Assembly: GCF_902168435.1 (NCBI RefSeq)
Contig: NZ_LR656170.1
Coordinates: 202,720 to 266,719, forward strand
Reading direction: 5' to 3'
From: Bacillus marasmi
GTDB lineage: Bacteria; Bacillota; Bacilli; Bacillales; Cytobacillaceae
DNA length: 64,000 bases
Within the stretch, counting starts at the first letter, position 1, and every line of letters starts with the position of its first letter. The translations under genes and the position numbers were made by a program. Positions 45,687 through 52,814 of the stretch are shown here, piece by piece. The notes beneath the pieces are model-generated. The model did no database searches. It was not told the origin of the DNA and saw only the letters and a program-made list of their open reading frames with translations.

Positions 45687-45831
45687 ATGACGGACTAATT
45701 GCCTAATACAACACTTCGCTATTTTGATTTTGAGGCAACTATAATTTGTCATTGTTTAGATATGTTAGTTTGTTTTATCAGCCATTAAAATGATAATGGA
45801 GACTATTATACAATCAGGAGTGGATCATCAT

Positions 45832-46221
45832 ATGACGAAAAAAATTATCGCAGGGCTGGTAGTGCTCTTATTTGTTGGGTTTATTGGATTTCAATTTATG
45901 AACCAAAGCACAAGTGTTAGTAACATTTCAACTGATGAAATGGCCGCAAAAATGAATCAGAATGATGGGAATATGGTGTTTATCGATGTCCGTGAACCGG
46001 ACGAGTTTGCAGCTGGACATGTTCCTGGAATTGTTAATCTTCCACTTAGTGAGTTAAGTGAAGAAACCGCAGATTTTCCGAAGGATTCTGAAATCGTGAT
46101 CATTTGCCGTAGCGGCAATCGTAGTTTGCAGGCTGCTGAGAAGTTGCAAGGCTATGGATTTACAAACCTAATCAACGTCCAAGGTGGCATGAACGATTGG
46201 AACGGCGAGGTAGAGTATTAA
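45832..46221 (+). CDS. Rhodanese with N-terminal membrane/signal segment
   Basis: The 129-residue protein has an N-terminal hydrophobic segment (about 3-22, IIAGLVVLLFVGFIGFQF). An extracytoplasmic rhodanese domain probably follows: VFIDVREPDEFAAGHVPGIVNLP and the active loop VIICRSGNRSLQA. The ATG at 45832 has CAGGAGTGG nine bases upstream, so the longer frame from 45790 is less likely. It closes the sulfur cluster and a terminator follows at 46305. It may handle sulfane sulfur outside the membrane. Confidence 0.88.
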   Translation: MTKKIIAGLVVLLFVGFIGFQFMNQSTSVSNISTDEMAAKMNQNDGNMVFIDVREPDEFAAGHVPGIVNLPLSELSEETADFPKDSEIVIICRSGNRSLQAAEKLQGYGFTNLINVQGGMNDWNGEVEY

Positions 46222-46620
46222 AAAGGGAAAGCTCCTTGTTTTGCGGAGTATGGAATAAAGCACATCAACTAAGAAACTAAGCTGCTAAGGACTAATCTGA
46301 CTTAAAGCGACTGTTATTGAGACAGTCGCTTTTTTATGCACAAGAATTAATCTTGTCATACTGATTGGATTTTAATTTACAAATTATGACTTTATCATAT
46401 AAATGTAATTGCTATTATTATCAGTTTTTGTCATAATTGAACAGAGCTTTTTAATAGTTTCGCCTCTAATCGTTTATACGTTAATGGAGTTGAACTATTT
46501 AGATACATAGGGTTTGAATATTGGAGATTCATTCAAGTTATTATTACAAGAAACTGCCATCGGTCGGTGTCATGAAACCCGTAAAGGCAGGACAAATTTA
46601 AAGTTTTGGAGGTTGGTAGA
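46222..46620. other. 399-bp intergenic region with a terminator and a possible structured leader
   Basis: After the terminator at 46305-46337 the sequence is AT-rich until 46554. There CTGCC (46554-46558) can pair with GGCAG (46586-46590) around a GC-richer loop containing CGG...CCG. This is directly upstream of the RBS of the SGNH-like gene. I could not match it to a known riboswitch. Confidence 0.35.
46305..46337 (+). terminator. Terminator of the rhodanese operon
   Basis: AAGCGACTGT pairs with ACAGTCGCTTTTTT around a short loop and a T-run follows. Confidence 0.9.
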
Positions 46621-47406
46621 TTGAAAACAATATTGACTATTGTATATGGAATTATATGTATTGCTTTTATCAGTATTAGTCATTTTTTGTGGATTGATAA
46701 GACAACAGCCCTTCAAGCTGAAGAAAAAAATAGCACGCAAAAAAATGCAGAGGTATCAAACGTTAAACAGAATCCAATTGATAGCCTCCTCCCTTTAACT
46801 AAAAATTGGCCCGAAGCAGGTGCTGAGAACTTTAAAAAAGCTGTTGAGAATAATGAAAAGTTCACGATTGTAATTGCCGGCTCAGACGCATTAGGTGGGG
46901 AAACTGGTTGGGCTATGACAACAAAGGCTAAACTACTTGAAGCTTATGGCGAAGAACATATTTCTGTTGAGGTACGTGAATACGATACGAATTCTGAACA
47001 ATTTACGTCTCAAAACAAGCATCTTGAACTTGCAGATTTAAAAGCAGATTTATTATTATTTGAACCGTTTATTCTTAAGAACAATGGAGAAGTTGAGTTA
47101 GTGAATACCCTTGCCAATTTAACAACAACCATTGAGGCAGTTAAAGCGAGCAATCCGGAATGTGTCATTATCGTACAACCAGCAAATCCTATCTATAAAG
47201 CGAAGATTTATCCAACTCAAGTTGCTCAATTAAAAGCATATGCTGATGAATTTAAGCTTACCTTCCTTGATCACTGGGGAATTTGGCCAGACCCGAATAC
47301 TGAAGCAATTAAAGAATATATTACACCTGAGCATTCATTCCCAAATGAACAAGGTCATGAGGTATGGAGCCAATTTGTTAACGCATACTTCATTAATCAA
47401 GAATAA
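46621..47406 (+). CDS. Membrane-anchored SGNH/GDSL-like hydrolase
   Basis: The 261-residue protein has an N-terminal helix (about 3-22), a 50-residue linker and an SGNH-like domain. FTIVIAGSDALGGETGW carries the candidate nucleophile Ser in a block-I position. FPNEQGHEVWSQF near the end carries His with a preceding acidic or polar residue. Such enzymes remove O-acetyl or other esters from wall glycans. The TTG at 46621 has GGAGGT eight bases before it; the frame's earlier TTG at 46606 overlaps that RBS. It is a single gene after a structured leader, with a terminator following. Confidence 0.72.
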   Translation: MKTILTIVYGIICIAFISISHFLWIDKTTALQAEEKNSTQKNAEVSNVKQNPIDSLLPLTKNWPEAGAENFKKAVENNEKFTIVIAGSDALGGETGWAMTTKAKLLEAYGEEHISVEVREYDTNSEQFTSQNKHLELADLKADLLLFEPFILKNNGEVELVNTLANLTTTIEAVKASNPECVIIVQPANPIYKAKIYPTQVAQLKAYADEFKLTFLDHWGIWPDPNTEAIKEYITPEHSFPNEQGHEVWSQFVNAYFINQE

Positions 47407-47439
47407 TAACAAATTATGATCACTTAAAAGATTTTTCAG

Positions 47440-47497
47440 GCACTCCATTCAATTTATTTGATTGGAGTGTTTTCTTTTCTTTTCTTTTCTTTTCTTT
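47440..47497 (+). terminator. Terminator followed by a CTTTT microsatellite
   Basis: CACTCCATTCAA pairs with TTGATTGGAGTG with one mismatch. It is followed by TTTTC repeated about five times, an unusually long T-rich tail. Confidence 0.8.
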
Positions 47498-47647
47498 TGG
47501 ATTTCTATAAATTTCCTGGGGAATTTTCCCGCGAAATGATGAATTAACGCATAATATGATTGAATGTTTCTTTCTTGAGTTATGAATGATGAATATCTTC
47601 TTTCATCAACTGTGATAAACATTATTACATCAAGAATTAGAAAACAA

Positions 47648-47653
47648 TATAAT
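47648..47653 (+). promoter_or_regulatory. Candidate -10 box upstream of the PAS-GGDEF-EAL gene
   Basis: A perfect TATAAT lies about 170 bp before the start, with no convincing -35 at 17 bp. If used, the transcript would run through the palindromic repeat at 47738-47802. Confidence 0.3.
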
Positions 47654-47737
47654 AATGTTATGAATAGAATGGGTATCCATATGGCGTAGTAGGGAAAAAT
47701 ATTCTAGTCCAGTGCGGACACCCCCTAGTACGGCAAC

Positions 47738-47802
47738 GCTTTAATTGGGTGGGGGACTGTCCCCCGGTGCGGTGATGCTTTAATTGGGTGGGGTGCTTCC
47801 CA
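47738..47802. repeat. REP copy 1, core at 47751-47765 (GGGGGACTGTCCCCC)
   Basis: A core GGGGGACTGTCCCCC is flanked by GCTTTAATTGGGTGGGG (47738-47754), which is repeated directly at 47777-47793 next to a decayed second core (GGTGCTTCCC). It lies in the leader of the PAS-GGDEF-EAL gene, ending about 25 bp before its start codon. Confidence 0.75.
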
Positions 47803-47826
47803 CGGGTAGAGGAGGATTTGCTAGTA

Positions 47827-49899
47827 ATGCAACATGATTCTTTTTTTCAAGATCATCAATATTTAAAGACCATATTTGATCATTTAGATTTAGCCTTTTG
47901 GTCAGTGGATTTACTGAATGGAAACATATTTATGTCTAAAGGTGCCGAAACACTGTTAGGCATACCTCGATTAGCCTTTGAAAAAAATCCCGCCATTTTA
48001 AAGGAATTCATTCATCCCGATGATCAATATAAATACGATAAAGTCATGTCTGACCTCTTTAAGGACCAACGAAGTCAACTAGAGTTCCGAATGATTAATC
48101 AAGATGGGGATATTCGTTGGTTAAGGGTACACGCCTCAACCATTTTCAATCCCGACTTAAAGATGAAGCTTCAATATGGAATTATTTTTGATATTACTGA
48201 CTTTATTAATGAACACTCCAATTTAACCTACCAAAACGGCTTTATGCAAAAACTGATTAATGAAGTGAATATCGTTCTATGGTCCTATGACCTCAAGACT
48301 AAAGAAACCTATTATTCACAAAGTGCTGAAGAGCTTTACGGAGTTCCTCTTGAAGATTTCACCAAAAACCCTTCTTTATGGAAGGACGTAATACATCCTG
48401 AGGATGTCACAGAAATTGAAAAAGACGAAAGACTCCTCTCCGGACGCAAAGTAACATGTGAGTACCGAATTATTCGACCGAGTGACGGAGATATTCGATG
48501 GATTGAAGACCGCGCCTTTCCGACAATCGACCAAAATGGACAGGTTACAGCCTTCACTGGTGTAAAAATTGACGTGACTGCAAGAAGAATTTCTGAAGAA
48601 AGAATTAATCAACTCACATTTTTCGATGTACTCACAGGTATCCCGAATAATTATTATCTAGAACAATATTTAAATGAAATTACATTAAGTGATGAACCGC
48701 ATCAAAGCTTTGCATTTTTGCTCATCAATTTTGACCGGCTTAAATTAATTAATGATTCATTAGGGTATCATTTTGGTGATTTACTACTCGTTAATGCAAT
48801 TGAAAGATTAAGGCAGCAACTTGCTCCCACAGATTTACTGTGCAGAATTGTTGGCGATGAATTCGCGATTGTATTAAAGGACGTAACAAGAGAAGATGTT
48901 GAACAAACCTGTCACCGCCTGCTTAAAATATTCGACGAACCATTTTATATTAAAAATAAAGAAATCTACACTTCGATAAGTATTGGAATCAGTGATTTTC
49001 CTGTCACTAATCTGAATCGGAAATACTTAATCAATCAAGCTTATTACGCAATGCTTTTAGCAAAGGAGAACGGAAAAAATACTTATTATTTTTATAATAA
49101 AAAGGATGAAATCAATAAGTACAATATCGAAACGGAAAGCGAATTAAAAAAGGCATTAAAAAACGAGGATTTTGTGCTGCATTTTCAGCCCTTATTTCAT
49201 TTAGTGACTGGAAAATTGACCAGTTATGAGGCCTTGATTCGCTGGAATCACCCGATAAAGGGGTACATCCCCCCTTCAGAATTTATTCCAGTTGCCGAGA
49301 AAACCGATTTAATCGTGGCGCTCGGAGAATGGGTGATGTATGAAGCCTGTAGGCAAAATCAGCAATTTCAAAAGCGTGGCTTCCCCCCTGTTGTCGTATC
49401 TGTCAACGTCTCGACGAGGCAGTTTTACGATACTTATTTTGTAAAAAAAGTGAAGAATGTCCTTCGAAAGACTGGACTTGATCCGCAATATTTAGAGCTT
49501 GAAATTACCGAAAGCATCATGCAAAACATCGAAAAAACAAAGCCGATTATCGAGGAGATTAAGAATCTCGGTGTTAAAATTTCTATTGATGATTTTGGGA
49601 CAGGCTTTTCTTCATTAAGCATTTTAAAGCATCTTCCTTTAGATAAGCTAAAAATTGATAAGTCATTTATTGATGATATTGGCACGAAAAAGGAGCCACT
49701 GGTGAAATCAATAATTGAACTTGGAGTTAATTTAGATATGTCCGTGGTGGCCGAAGGTGTAGAAACGGTGAAACAGGCTGATTTCTTACGGGAAAACAAT
49801 TGCGATATCGGTCAAGGCTATTTGTTTAGCAAACCGGTTCCAAGCGAACAACTAGAAGAAGCGTTGCTGAAAAACTTAAAGCATGGGGCTCAAGATTAG
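47827..49899 (+). CDS. PAS-PAS-GGDEF-EAL protein, probable c-di-GMP phosphodiesterase
   Basis: The 690-residue protein has no membrane segments. Two PAS domains (about 10-125 and 135-265, each ending in a PAC-like IFDITDF or KIDVTARR) are followed by GGDEF at about 270-430 and EAL at about 440-685. The GGDEF signature is IVGDEF, with Val for the first Gly, so cyclase activity is doubtful. The EAL domain is intact: YEALIRW, EITESIM, DDFGTGFSSL, KIDKSF and VVAEGVET. It should hydrolyse c-di-GMP in response to a PAS signal. The ATG at 47827 is 11 bases after AGAGGAGG. A palindromic repeat occupies its leader. Confidence 0.9.
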   Translation: MQHDSFFQDHQYLKTIFDHLDLAFWSVDLLNGNIFMSKGAETLLGIPRLAFEKNPAILKEFIHPDDQYKYDKVMSDLFKDQRSQLEFRMINQDGDIRWLRVHASTIFNPDLKMKLQYGIIFDITDFINEHSNLTYQNGFMQKLINEVNIVLWSYDLKTKETYYSQSAEELYGVPLEDFTKNPSLWKDVIHPEDVTEIEKDERLLSGRKVTCEYRIIRPSDGDIRWIEDRAFPTIDQNGQVTAFTGVKIDVTARRISEERINQLTFFDVLTGIPNNYYLEQYLNEITLSDEPHQSFAFLLINFDRLKLINDSLGYHFGDLLLVNAIERLRQQLAPTDLLCRIVGDEFAIVLKDVTREDVEQTCHRLLKIFDEPFYIKNKEIYTSISIGISDFPVTNLNRKYLINQAYYAMLLAKENGKNTYYFYNKKDEINKYNIETESELKKALKNEDFVLHFQPLFHLVTGKLTSYEALIRWNHPIKGYIPPSEFIPVAEKTDLIVALGEWVMYEACRQNQQFQKRGFPPVVVSVNVSTRQFYDTYFVKKVKNVLRKTGLDPQYLELEITESIMQNIEKTKPIIEEIKNLGVKISIDDFGTGFSSLSILKHLPLDKLKIDKSFIDDIGTKKEPLVKSIIELGVNLDMSVVAEGVETVKQADFLRENNCDIGQGYLFSKPVPSEQLEEALLKNLKHGAQD

Positions 49900-50063
49900 T
49901 ATTGGTTTCGGATTGGGTTAGGGTGATTAAGGCAGATTTTTATGCCATTTTTCAAAGTGTAAATTGGGTAATATTAACAGCTTTTCATTTGAAACCCGCT
50001 TCTGTTAGGAGTAAAATATAGGTGTAAGGTAAGGTAATATTCCATAGGAAGGAGGAATCAAGT

Positions 50064-50495
50064 ATGACCGGCAGATCATTGCGGCGTTTAGATCGCGATT
50101 TAGGTGAGATGTGGGATACTTTCAATGATTTCTTCGGTGATAATTTCCTTACATCTTTTCGCGGTGGTGTTCATCAATTCCGAACAGACATCAAGGATAA
50201 TGGTGATCGATATGTAATCGAGGCCGAAATGCCTGGATTTGACAAAGATGCGATTAACATTGATTATGAAAACAGCTATCTCACCATATCCGCAAAACGA
50301 GAAGCGATCAATAAGGACGAAAAAGAAAACTATATTCGTCAGGAACGTCATTATGGAGAGTTTGTTCGTCGCTTCTTCGTGGAAGATATTGACGATCAAA
50401 ACATTGAAGCTAGCTTTAACAACGGTGTCCTAACCATCATTTGCCCTAAGCTTGCTGTTACACCTCCAGACCGCAAACGAATTGAAATTAACTAA
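50064..50495 (+). CDS. Small heat shock protein, Hsp20 family
   Basis: The 143-residue chaperone has an alpha-crystallin domain of about 90 residues: FRTDIKDNGDRYVIEAEMPGF at its start, ERHYGEFVRRFFV in the middle and the FNNGVLTIICPK motif (A-x-x-x-x-G-V-L type) near the end. The N-terminal arm (FNDFFGDNF) is of the usual length. GGAAGGAGG lies eight bases before the ATG. It is a single gene with a strong terminator. No CIRCE or CtsR site was seen upstream. Confidence 0.93.
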   Translation: MTGRSLRRLDRDLGEMWDTFNDFFGDNFLTSFRGGVHQFRTDIKDNGDRYVIEAEMPGFDKDAINIDYENSYLTISAKREAINKDEKENYIRQERHYGEFVRRFFVEDIDDQNIEASFNNGVLTIICPKLAVTPPDRKRIEIN

Positions 50496-50527
50496 TAATT
50501 TATTAACTTAATTAATACCACCGGACG

Positions 50528-50568
50528 ACCGCATTCGATCTATATTTTTCGAATGCGGTTTTTTTTTG
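50528..50568 (+). terminator. Terminator of hsp20
   Basis: ACCGCATTCGA pairs with TCGAATGCGGT and is followed by nine T. Confidence 0.93.
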
Positions 50569-50817
50569 TTTTTTAAATGTGGTGTTTCCCTCCTCCAATT
50601 CGCAAAGTTTTTGAATTTTATCACAATATTTTTCATAACTATGACAAAGTTCACTTACATTGTTTATCAGATAATTTAAACTAATAGAAAAATGAGAATT
50701 TAATATTCAGAATTCAGGTGAATCTATTCGATAGCATACTTTCAGTCGTGCAACATTACATTAACATTTCCTCTACTGATTAGTCACGGAACTTAATAAT
50801 TTGAGAGGTGTAATATA

Positions 50818-51042
50818 ATGGTTGAATTGTTGAACACTATGGAAAAAGTAAATAATTGTGGGTCTTTCACTCCAATTTTTCTAAACAATCGGCTAAAAGG
50901 CAACAGAACACTAGAATTAAGCAACTACCACGCATCCTCTTCACCGCACCACCGTGGCGGGGGACAGTCCCCCATCGCGCTAAAGCGGGAACGTACTGGG
51001 GGACTGTCCCCCAACGCTTTAACGTGGTTCAGTGGGTCGTAG
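50818..51042 (+). CDS. Possible small ORF running into REP sequence
   Basis: The 74-codon frame has GAGAGGTG eight bases before its ATG, and a + strand terminator follows at 51077. The first 40 codons (MVELLNTMEKVNNCGSF and onward) resemble nothing I know. Codons about 45-70 are simply the REP palindromes read through. It could be a gene whose 3' end was replaced by the REP insertion, or chance. Confidence 0.25.
   Translation: MVELLNTMEKVNNCGSFTPIFLNNRLKGNRTLELSNYHASSSPHHRGGGQSPIALKRERTGGLSPNALTWFSGS
50947..51030. repeat. REP copies 2 and 3 as a pair in opposite orientation
   Basis: Cores GGGGGACAGTCCCCC (50959-50973) and GGGGGACTGTCCCCC (50998-51012) are separated by 24 nt containing GCGCTAAAGCGGGAACG. 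The second is followed by AACGCTTTAACG. The centre bases (A and T) show opposite orientation, the layout of a BIME-like pair. It lies on the 3' side of the transposase gene. Confidence 0.85.
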
Positions 51043-51076
51043 TTGGATAGCGATTGTTTGATAACGTTTTATCCTT

Positions 51077-51110
51077 AACAGGGTCTCATACGGGATCCTG
51101 TTATTATTTT
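51077..51110 (+). terminator. Terminator-like hairpin on the + strand
   Basis: AACAGGGTCTC pairs with GGGATCCTGTT (with G-T pairs) around ATAC, then ATTATTTTT. It ends any + strand transcript reaching past the REP pair. Confidence 0.65.
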
Positions 51111-51199
51111 TGCTTGATAGATTGAATTCCAAGTTGTGCTTGTACTTCAACCCGAATCGGGTAGTCTTCGATCCCCTTTAAGCCAATGCTTGTAATGTA
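51104..51199 (-). pseudogene. Apparent remnant of a yifB/comM (Mg-chelatase-like ATPase) N-terminus
   Basis: Read on the - strand, the frame gives YITSIGLKGIEDYPIRVEVQ followed by AQLGIQSIKQK and a stop. The block with SIGLKGIE-Y-RVEV is the first beta strands of YifB/ComM-type ATPases, usually about 500 residues. Only some 30 codons remain, without start codon or ATPase part. It begins right after the RAYT gene on the same strand, out of frame with it. The match is from memory of the family and short. Confidence 0.42.
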
Positions 51200-51212
51200 G
51201 AGTTGCAAGAAT

Positions 51213-51791
51213 TCATATTTGTATACCTCCATCTTGCTCATTTTCATCTTCTCTTTCGACGAATTCACGATAATTTATGTGAGCAGGTTCAGGAAAAAAG
51301 GAAAAGGTTTTGCTAGTGTCGATATGCGGATTTTCAGATAGCTGGAGATAGGCGGAGTAGCTGCTCCAAGGATAATCCTCTGGTTTGGCAACCATATTGG
51401 CTTCGAGAGGATTGCGGTGGATGTAGCGGCTCACGGTGAGAAAATAGTTTTCTGAAATGATAATTCTTGCGTTGTAACGTCCTTGAAAGACATGACCATC
51501 GACATCGAGTTTTTTGTTTAAGTAAATAGCATAGTGCATATGTAATGTTTTCATGATGTTGGGAATGATGTTTTCCAAAGTGGGGAGCTTTGGCTGTAGT
51601 TGTAGGTGAATGTGGTTTGTCATTAGGCAGTAGGAATGCAGAATAAATGGATACTTTTCGCGGACATCCTCTAGTATTTCGAGATATTTCTGGAAATCCT
51701 TACGTTCATAAAAGATTGGGGCGCGCTTGTTGCCGCGAGCAGTTATATGGAACGGGGCGCCCGGATAGTATTCCCGAGGTTTTCTTGACAT
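51213..51791 (-). CDS. REP-associated tyrosine transposase (RAYT; IS200-like Y1 HUH family)
   Basis: The 192-residue protein has the family's start FHITARGNKRAPIF, the metal-binding H60-I-H62 (YCLMTNHIHLQL), the GHVFQGRYNARI block, RYIHRNP with Tyr123 as candidate catalytic Tyr, and YPWSSYSAYL. HUH Y1 enzymes cut and rejoin single-stranded hairpin DNA. RAYTs are single-copy, usually immobile relatives linked to REP palindromes. No IS200-type end structure was found around it, but REP cores lie on both sides (50947-51030, 51891-51925). GGAGG stands before the ATG. It is the likely source of the spread of the palindrome family in this region. Confidence 0.9.
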   Translation of the reverse strand: MSRKPREYYPGAPFHITARGNKRAPIFYERKDFQKYLEILEDVREKYPFILHSYCLMTNHIHLQLQPKLPTLENIIPNIMKTLHMHYAIYLNKKLDVDGHVFQGRYNARIIISENYFLTVSRYIHRNPLEANMVAKPEDYPWSSYSAYLQLSENPHIDTSKTFSFFPEPAHINYREFVEREDENEQDGGIQI

Positions 51792-51885
51792 GTGGCTTTC
51801 CTCCTTAAATTATTATATAAATATCATAATTTATCAGAGTGATTTCGGTCAATTGATAACCATAGGGACTTATAATGTGCTTCAT

Positions 51886-51926
51886 CGCTTTAGCGGGGTG
51901 GGGGACAGTCCCCCACTGCTTTAGCG
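51886..51926. repeat. REP copy 4, core 51900-51914
   Basis: GGGGGACAGTCCCCC is flanked by CGCTTTAGCGGGGT on the left and ACTGCTTTAGCGCG on the right. The arms are not fully complementary; instead GCTTTAGCG occurs in direct orientation on both sides. It lies between the transposase promoter side and the stop of the PH-domain gene. Confidence 0.85.
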
Positions 51927-51928
51927 CG

Positions 51929-52306
51929 TTACCTTGCTGTGTAGGTGGCTAGGGCTTTTTGGACTTCGAAGATGCTTTTGTCTTTTTTGAATTGCTTAAG
52001 AATAGGCTCTTCCCAACCAGAAATCCAAATTTTTAGTTCAGCATCCAAATCGAAGGTTCCAGCTGTTTCGCAGCTAAAGTGGGTTATGCTTTTATATGGA
52101 ATTGAATGATATTCTACTTTTTTCCCAGTCATTCCTTGCTTGTCGATTAAAATCATTCTTAAGTTTGTAAATACTAATAAATCTCTTACAAGTTTATATG
52201 CTTTTTCGATGTGCTCATTTTCTGTGACAATCATTTCTAATTCTTTTTCTACTGCCTCTGCTTCTACTTCTGAGACATTTCCGATAAATCCGTCAAGTAA
52301 ACCCAT
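51929..52306 (-). CDS. Bacterial PH-domain protein
   Basis: The 125-residue cytosolic protein begins MGLLDGFIGNVSEVE, then VRDLLVFTNLRMILIDKQGMTGKKVEYHSIPYKSI and HFSCETAGTFDLDAELKIWI. This is the bacterial PH-domain (bPH_1, PF08000) pattern often found as single-domain proteins in Bacillus. Its function is unknown. The ATG at 52306 has AAGGAG seven bases before it, so the longer frame from 52351 is not used. It is a single gene with a REP element just after its stop. Confidence 0.85.
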   Translation of the reverse strand: MGLLDGFIGNVSEVEAEAVEKELEMIVTENEHIEKAYKLVRDLLVFTNLRMILIDKQGMTGKKVEYHSIPYKSITHFSCETAGTFDLDAELKIWISGWEEPILKQFKKDKSIFEVQKALATYTAR

Positions 52307-52439
52307 GCTTCTATCTCCTTCGTTTATGTACTTGCCTTTGACATCTGTCATGACACTGTTTCGGACAATGTTATTATAACAAGTGGCTAGGGAAATATCT
52401 GCCTTTTTGTTTTTTGATTAAGCTGTATTAAATTTGAAT

Positions 52440-52694
52440 GTTGATTTCCGTTGCAGACGCGTGCGGTTCATGGGGCTAACTGGGACCCTGTCTAGCTGCA
52501 GTGGCTAGGGGCTCGGGGTCATAAACCAATCCGTCCAGAAGGTAAAAGTCAACCATCCGGCCGGCTCGTCTTATGCCTGTCGCCCCTGGGCAAGCCACTT
52601 CCGCTTTTCGTACTCCTCGGCGCTTTGCGCCTGTGGGGTCTCCCATTCCAGCTACTCCCTTAGGAGTCTACGTGCCTGCAGCGAATATCAACGT
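52440..52694. repeat. Nested inverted-repeat element of Bacillaceae type
   Basis: GC-rich against its AT-rich surroundings. Ends are TTGATTTCCGTTGCAG (from 52441) and the near-complement CTGCAGCGAATATCAA (to 52692). Inside is a second element (about 52485-52612) with CAGTGGCTAGGGGC / GCCCCTGGGCAAGCCACT arms. The right part contains CTCCTCGGCGCTTTGCGCCT. I recall similar modules as dispersed intergenic repeats in Bacillus genomes. No coding frame is plausible. The remaining intergenic sequence 52307-52439 and 52695-52814 shows nothing else clear. Confidence 0.7.
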
Positions 52695-52814
52695 GTCTAA
52701 AAATCATCGCCGCGTATTAAACACAGCCTTTGATTAAGAAACTTGAAAGCTTATTATGATAATTGTAGTATGGATTTATTCGCTTCTCCTCATACTAAAC
52801 AAGAGGTGAGGTCG

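Larger units (their letters stand above)
50569..51076. other. Region with a low-confidence small ORF and the REP pair
   Basis: Between the hsp20 terminator and 51077 there is one small + ORF with an RBS (50818-51042) whose 3' part is made of the REP pair at 50947-51030. The part before 50800 is AT-rich and shows no ORF or clear repeat. Confidence 0.4.

Noticed and set aside
46337-46600. c-di-GMP, cobalamin or other known riboswitch before the SGNH-like gene
   Set aside because: None of the conserved core strings I remember for these classes is present.
50959-51012. Ends of a mobile IS200/IS605 element
   Set aside because: The palindromes beside the transposase are the same as those found singly at many distant sites, and they do not look like a matched left and right end. 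A REP/RAYT arrangement fits better.
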